Shown here piece after piece: positions 17,585 through 20,092 of a DNA stretch of 20,092 nt (its first letter is position 1; the number at the start of each line of letters is the position of its first letter). The notes beneath the pieces were generated by a model that was given only the letters and a program-made list of their open reading frames with translations, made no database searches and was not told the DNA's origin. Origin of the DNA: Mollicutes bacterium (GTDB taxonomy: Bacteria > Bacillota_I > Bacilli_A > Izemoplasmatales > Izemoplasmataceae); assembly GCA_003552275.1 (NCBI GenBank), contig PUKL01000063.1, positions 1 to 20,092 on the forward strand, in the 5' to 3' direction. Made by a program: the position numbers and the translations under genes.

Positions 17585-18304
17585 ATGAAACTCATCTGCT
17601 ATCTCTCGAACGGTTTCCCTTCCTTGAAACACACCCGCCGACTCACTTCGGTCTATCTGGAGGCGGGGGCCGACATGGTGGAGATCGACATCCCCTGTGA
17701 CGACCCCTTCCTCGAAGGCCCCTTCATCGCCGAGAGGATGCGTCAGGCCCTCGCTACGACGGCGGATTATGACGAATACCTCGAATCTTTGGCGCAAATC
17801 AGGAAAACCCACCCCGACGGGACATTCCTCCTTCTCGTCTATGAGAGGACGGTGAAGAAAATCGGCGTGAAAAAGTTCATCGCCTTCTGCCGGCAAAACC
17901 GTTTTTTCGACATCGTCCTCGCCGGCGCCAAAGACGAACGAATGAAAGCGGATTTCATCGAGAACGGTCTTTCCATCAGCACGTTCGTGCGTCATCACCT
18001 CCCCGTCGAAGACCTCGCGACGATTCCTTCGGTGAACGGTTTCGTCTATCTGCAGGCGAAACCGAAAAGCGACGACCCGCTCCCCTTTCCCACGATCAAA
18101 GGGATCATCGCCCACTTGCGCGACGAGATGGAAGTCGACATCCCGATCTATGCCGGCTCGGGGGTGCGCGACGAAGACGACATCCGCACCATCAAGGAGG
18201 CGGGAGCCGATGCGGTCTTCGTGGGCTACACCGTCTTGAGTCTCTTCGACGACAAGGAGGCCCTTAAAAAAAGGATTCGCTCCTTGAAACGGGCGACCCT
18301 TTAA
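17585..18304 (+). CDS. TrpA-like TIM-barrel protein (orphan, probably not tryptophan synthase)
   Basis: Tryptophan synthase alpha cleaves indole-3-glycerol phosphate by a retro-aldol reaction. This 239-residue protein is recognisably related: YLSNGFPSL (6-14), EAGADMVEIDIPCDDPFLEGPFI (26-48), LLLVYERTVKKIGVKKFIAFC (82-102), and the phosphate-site pair YAGSGVRDEDDI (189-200) and VFVGYTVL (211-218). Using Salmonella numbering, catalytic Glu49 is kept (E33), Asp60 has become Glu (E44), and loop 6, normally SRxGVTG with Thr183, reads AKPKSDD. It is about 25 residues shorter than TrpA. No trpB or other trp gene is near. A lyase/aldolase acting on a different phosphorylated substrate is my inference. 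ATG at 17585 is chosen, 4 bases after the dehydrogenase stop, with weak AAGG upstream; an earlier in-frame ATG at 17558 lacks any ribosome site. Confidence 0.82.
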   Translation: MKLICYLSNGFPSLKHTRRLTSVYLEAGADMVEIDIPCDDPFLEGPFIAERMRQALATTADYDEYLESLAQIRKTHPDGTFLLLVYERTVKKIGVKKFIAFCRQNRFFDIVLAGAKDERMKADFIENGLSISTFVRHHLPVEDLATIPSVNGFVYLQAKPKSDDPLPFPTIKGIIAHLRDEMEVDIPIYAGSGVRDEDDIRTIKEAGADAVFVGYTVLSLFDDKEALKKRIRSLKRATL

Positions 18305-18340
18305 AAAAGTCTCCGGCCGGCGCCGGAGACTTCTTTCTTT
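18303..18340. terminator. Bidirectional terminator between the nucleoside operon and the ferredoxin gene
   Basis: AAGTCTCCGGC (18307-18317) pairs perfectly with GCCGGAGACTT (18322-18332) around a 4-base loop. On the plus strand a T-rich tail CTTTCTTT follows, ending the ten-gene operon. On the minus strand the run of A residues at 18303-18308 becomes a U tract, ending the ferredoxin gene. Confidence 0.92.
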
Positions 18341-18509
18341 ATACTTCGATAATCGCGTCCACGGGGCAGACGACTTCGCAGGCGCCGCAATCGATGCAGA
18401 CGTCCTCGTCGATGACGTAGATCTCATCCCCTTCGGAGATGCAATCGACCGGGCACTCTTCGACACAGCTTCCGCTCGAGATGCAATCTTCAGTGATCCT
18501 TCTGGGCAT
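18339..18509 (-). CDS. Small bacterial-type ferredoxin with one cluster cysteine replaced by Ser
   Basis: This 56-residue electron carrier has the clostridial two-cluster layout. The second half carries an intact CIDCGACEVVCP motif (C38, C41, C44, C48). In the first half the usual CxxCxxCxxxCP reads CISSGSCVEECP: C9, C15 and C19 remain, but position 12 is Ser (codon AGC). The neighbouring paralogue has Cys there. Ferredoxins lacking this second cysteine can hold a [3Fe-4S] cluster or use another residue as ligand, so the protein may be a 3Fe/4Fe or Ser-ligated ferredoxin. AAGGAGG lies just upstream of the ATG on the minus strand. Monocistronic, with its own promoter and terminator. A sequencing error of one base is an alternative explanation. 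Confidence 0.93.
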   Translation of the reverse strand: MPRRITEDCISSGSCVEECPVDCISEGDEIYVIDEDVCIDCGACEVVCPVDAIIEV

Positions 18510-18552
18510 GGCTCTTCCTCCTTAGCGATTTTCCTTGTTTTCTTATAGGTGT

Positions 18553-18581
18553 ATTGTAAAAGAGAAGCGGGGATTTGTAAC
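18553..18581 (-). promoter_or_regulatory. Promoter of the Ser-variant ferredoxin
   Basis: On the minus strand GTTACA (complement of 18576-18581) and TACAAT (complement of 18553-18558) are separated by 17 bases. The boxes match consensus at four and five of six positions. It lies 44 bases upstream of the start codon, in a stretch with no other gene. Confidence 0.65.
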
Positions 18582-18631
18582 CCTTTTTTCACACGGATGG
18601 CCCTTAACGGGAAGAATTCCATTCAAGCATG

Positions 18632-18655
18632 AAAAAACGCGGGTCTCTCCCGCGT
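18632..18655 (-). terminator. Intrinsic terminator of the second ferredoxin
   Basis: Read on the minus strand, ACGCGGG and CCCGCGT (18649-18655 and 18637-18643 on plus) form a 7-bp GC-rich stem with a 5-base loop, followed by six T residues. It lies about 10 bases after the ferredoxin stop and isolates the two ferredoxin genes from each other. Confidence 0.92.
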
Positions 18656-18664
18656 CCTTTCCCA

Positions 18665-18832
18665 TCACACTTCTTTGATCGCGTCCACGGGACAGACTTC
18701 CTCACAAGCCCCGCAGTCGATGCATGCGTCTTCGTCGATGACGTAGATGTCGCCTTCGGAGATGCAGTCGACGGGACACTCGTCGACGCAGGAACCGCAA
18801 GCGATGCAATCTTCATTGATGCGTCTGGCCAT
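18665..18832 (-). CDS. 2[4Fe-4S] ferredoxin
   Basis: A 55-residue low-potential electron carrier with two complete cluster motifs: CIACGSCVDECP (C9, C12, C15, C19) and CIDCGACEEVCP (C37, C40, C43, C47). Each cluster takes three cysteines from one motif and the fourth from the other. It is a close paralogue of the gene at 18339, sharing MxRRIxEDCI, CPVDCISEGD, YVIDED and CPVDAI, and differs by one residue in length. The ATG at 18832 is preceded on the minus strand by AAGGAG; a longer reading upstream crosses the promoter and is not credible. Partners could be pyruvate:ferredoxin oxidoreductase, hydrogenase or a similar enzyme, none of which is in this window. Confidence 0.96.
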   Translation of the reverse strand: MARRINEDCIACGSCVDECPVDCISEGDIYVIDEDACIDCGACEEVCPVDAIKEV

Positions 18833-18866
18833 GTCCTCACTCCTTGATATTTTGGTTTCCGCCAAT

Positions 18867-18895
18867 AGTCTAACCGACTTCGGTCCGTTTGTAAA
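18867..18895 (-). promoter_or_regulatory. Promoter of the 2[4Fe-4S] ferredoxin
   Basis: On the minus strand TTTACA (complement of 18890-18895) and TAGACT (complement of 18867-18872) are 17 bases apart, matching consensus at five and four of six positions. The start codon lies 34 bases downstream of the -10 box. Confidence 0.7.
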
Positions 18896-18921
18896 CCACA
18901 ATCGGACAAATCTCTTCTTTC

Positions 18922-18950
18922 TTGTAATTTGCGGTCGCATGCCCTATAAT
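18922..18950 (+). promoter_or_regulatory. Promoter of the YneF-family gene
   Basis: TTGTAA (18922-18927) and a perfect TATAAT (18945-18950) are separated by 17 bases; transcription should begin near 18957. It lies back to back with the ferredoxin promoter, with 26 bases between the two -35 boxes. Confidence 0.85.
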
Positions 18951-18979
18951 GGTAGAGGAAACAAGAAGGAGTGGTACAT

Positions 18980-19195
18980 ATGAGTTGGCCTTTCGTACTT
19001 CTCATCGCCGTGGGAGCGCTCATCGTCGGCGCTTTGCTCGGTTTCTTCATCTCTCAGCGCTATTTCAAGCGCTACCTCGAGAAGAATCCCCCGGTGAACG
19101 AGAAGATGGTTCGGGCGATGATGACCCAAATGGGCCGGAAACCATCGGAAAAACAGGTCCGTCAGGTCTTGAACGCCATGAACCAGCACAAATAG
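18980..19195 (+). CDS. UPF0154 (YneF-like) small membrane protein
   Basis: This is a 71-residue protein of the UPF0154 family, conserved across Firmicutes and Mollicutes with no settled function. A single N-terminal transmembrane helix (about 4-26, with GALIVGALLGFFIS) is followed by the family signature RYFKRYLEKNPPVNEKMVRAMM and QMGRKPSEKQVRQVL. The ATG at 18980 is chosen because AAGAAGGAG (18963-18971) precedes it at normal spacing; a GTG at 18971 would overlap that site and adds three residues. It is monocistronic with its own promoter and a terminator shared with plsY. In B. subtilis yneF lies in the same general region as plsY (yneS) and parE. Confidence 0.95.
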   Translation: MSWPFVLLIAVGALIVGALLGFFISQRYFKRYLEKNPPVNEKMVRAMMTQMGRKPSEKQVRQVLNAMNQHK

Positions 19196-19200
19196 CAAAG

Positions 19201-19230
19201 AAAAAATCACTTCCCGCGAAGTGATTTTTA
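19201..19230. terminator. Bidirectional terminator between yneF and plsY
   Basis: AAAAATCACTTC (19202-19213) pairs with GAAGTGATTTTT (19218-19229) around a CCGC loop. The A and T ends serve as U tracts on either strand, so it ends yneF on plus and plsY on minus; the plsY stop codon lies inside its 3' edge. Confidence 0.92.
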
Positions 19231-19929
19231 TTTGTCGGTCGTATCCTTCTTTTGAAAGAACGTGCTCTTCGGTTCCGTACCCGCTTTCAACCGTTTGAAG
19301 TTCTCGCGGTGACGATAGAAGATGAAGACGAAGATCAGAAAGGACAAGACGAGCATCCACCAATCGTGCTTCACACCGAGGACGTAAGCGATACCCGCAT
19401 CCTGCGCGGGGCCCGTGATAAACACCGTGAGCACCGAGAGCAACATGAACGTGGCGCCCGTGCAGGAAGCCACACTCACATAGTGGGTGGTGCGCAAAGC
19501 CAGGACATAACCGAGAAGACCGAAAACACCCAAGAGGGGCGTATAGGCCAAAAAGACTCCCGCGGTCGTCGCGACGGCCTTGCCGCCTTTGAAACCGAGA
19601 AACACGGAAAAGCTGTGTCCCATGGAGGCCAAGACACCGTAGAAGAGCGGATGCAACAAAGCGTCGAAAGCGCCGCTCGCGGCAAGCACCCGCACGATGA
19701 CGACGATCGCCGCGCCTTTCAAGACATCGCCGATGAAAACGACAAAGCCGAGTTTCCTTCCCAATACCCGGATGGCGTTCGTCGTTCCCGGGTTTCCGGA
19801 GCCGTAATCACGGATATCGACCCCTCTGGCGATTTTGCCGACGATGATCGATACGGGGATCGAACCGAAAAGATAGGCGAGGACGGAAAGGCCGATCGAA
19901 CCCAAGAGTTCGGCGGTCGTGAAATCCAT
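19228..19929 (-). CDS. plsY: Acyl-phosphate:glycerol-3-phosphate acyltransferase PlsY
   Basis: PlsY transfers an acyl group from acyl phosphate to the sn-1 position of glycerol 3-phosphate, the first step of phospholipid synthesis, in the plasma membrane. The 233 residues contain the three conserved motifs: GSIPVSIIVGKIARGVDIRDYGSGNPGTTNAIRVLG near the N-terminus (about 22-57), GDVLKG (about 68-73) and GHSFSVFLGFKGGKAVATTAGV (about 104-125). Several hydrophobic helices surround them, and a charged tail of about 25 residues after the last helix extends past the usual end. On the minus strand GAGGAGGG lies 8 bases before the ATG. It is divergent from parE, as yneS is in B. subtilis. Confidence 0.97.
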   Translation of the reverse strand: MDFTTAELLGSIGLSVLAYLFGSIPVSIIVGKIARGVDIRDYGSGNPGTTNAIRVLGRKLGFVVFIGDVLKGAAIVVIVRVLAASGAFDALLHPLFYGVLASMGHSFSVFLGFKGGKAVATTAGVFLAYTPLLGVFGLLGYVLALRTTHYVSVASCTGATFMLLSVLTVFITGPAQDAGIAYVLGVKHDWWMLVLSFLIFVFIFYRHRENFKRLKAGTEPKSTFFQKKDTTDK

Positions 19930-19959
19930 TCCGAATCCCTCCTCGTGTTGGTTATTAGG

Positions 19960-19968
19960 ATTATATCA
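19960..19968 (-). promoter_or_regulatory. Extended -10 promoter of plsY
   Basis: On the minus strand the nonamer TGATATAAT is an extended -10 (TGn plus a perfect TATAAT), 31 bases upstream of the plsY start codon. No good -35 box is seen at 16-18 bases, so the extended element probably compensates. Confidence 0.72.
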
Positions 19969-20009
19969 TAATCCCGCCGAAAATGACACTACAAATGGGG
20001 TTTCCCTTT

Positions 20010-20018
20010 TGATATAAT
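20010..20018 (+). promoter_or_regulatory. Extended -10 promoter of parE
   Basis: The same nonamer TGATATAAT occurs on the plus strand, 34 bases before the parE ATG. No convincing -35 box lies at 16-18 bases upstream; ATGACA at 19983-19988 is 24 bases away, too far. Confidence 0.75.
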
Positions 20019-20052
20019 GAAGTGACGGTTATCAAGAAAAGGACGTGTGACC

Positions 20053-20092
20053 ATGACAGTACAAAAACCGACCGAAGAACGCTACAACGCCG
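20053..20092 (+). CDS. parE: DNA topoisomerase IV subunit B, N-terminal 13 codons (runs off the window)
   Basis: Only MTVQKPTEERYNA is visible. ERYNA fits the start of the type IIA topoisomerase ATPase subunits (ParE/GyrB), whose N-termini read xxYxAxxIQVLEGLEAVRKRPGMYIG. Divergence from plsY is the B. subtilis arrangement of parE and yneS, which favours parE over gyrB. AAAAGGA lies upstream of the ATG (20037-20043) and a promoter further up. With so few residues the call depends mostly on synteny. Confidence 0.65.
   Translation, partial: MTVQKPTEERYNA

Noticed and set aside
17585..18304. Calling this gene trpA
   Set aside because: Active-site changes (Asp60 to Glu, loss of the loop 6 Thr-Gly), short length and absence of trpB or other trp genes argue against tryptophan synthesis.
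19959..19973. Perfect palindrome GATTAT-ATC-ATAATC over the plsY -10 region
   Set aside because: AT-rich palindromes arise easily from a -10 box; without a conserved match elsewhere I do not call it an operator.

Overview
The window reads as a GC-rich chromosomal segment of a Firmicutes/Mollicutes-related bacterium (Bacilli in the broad sense). Three observations support this. The block cdd-era-recO-glyQS-dnaG-rpoD-trmK-nif3 and the divergent plsY/parE pair are both Bacillus-type gene orders. The glycyl-tRNA synthetase is the single-chain homodimeric type common in Mollicutes and some Bacilli. A UPF0154 (YneF) gene is present. TGA ends many genes and TGG encodes Trp, so the standard bacterial code is used, not the Mycoplasma code. 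The exact lineage (for example an Acholeplasma- or Izemoplasma-like group) is a guess. I see no transposase, integrase, tRNA, rRNA or CRISPR array.

Region 1 (1-7643) is a tightly packed housekeeping operon. It runs from the end of cytidine deaminase through Era, RecO, GlyQS, DnaG primase, the main sigma factor, TrmK and a Nif3-like protein. Most junctions overlap by a few bases. A strong intrinsic terminator follows nif3.

Region 2 (about 7720-18332) is a ten-gene accessory operon. It begins at a consensus promoter carrying a near-perfect catabolite-responsive element in its spacer and a palindromic candidate operator just downstream. The genes are a GntR/HutC repressor, a BMP-type nucleoside-binding lipoprotein, a double ATPase and two permeases of the nucleoside ABC family, an isochorismatase-like hydrolase, a PfkB kinase, a uridine-phosphorylase-like enzyme, a BtpA-family TIM barrel, an iron-type alcohol dehydrogenase and an orphan TrpA-like TIM barrel. 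The uptake and phosphorolysis steps are clear. What follows is not a textbook salvage pathway, because no phosphopentomutase or deoxyribose-phosphate aldolase is encoded here. A plausible reading is import of a nucleoside, phosphorolysis to base plus sugar 1-phosphate, phosphorylation of the sugar, isomerisation and C-C cleavage by the two TIM barrels, and reduction of the released aldehyde. This is the best candidate in the window for an undescribed system.

Region 3 (18303-20092) holds two small 2[4Fe-4S]-type ferredoxin paralogues on the minus strand, each with its own promoter and terminator; one has lost a cluster cysteine. Then come yneF on plus, plsY on minus, and the first codons of a topoisomerase IV subunit B (parE) on plus, divergent from plsY.
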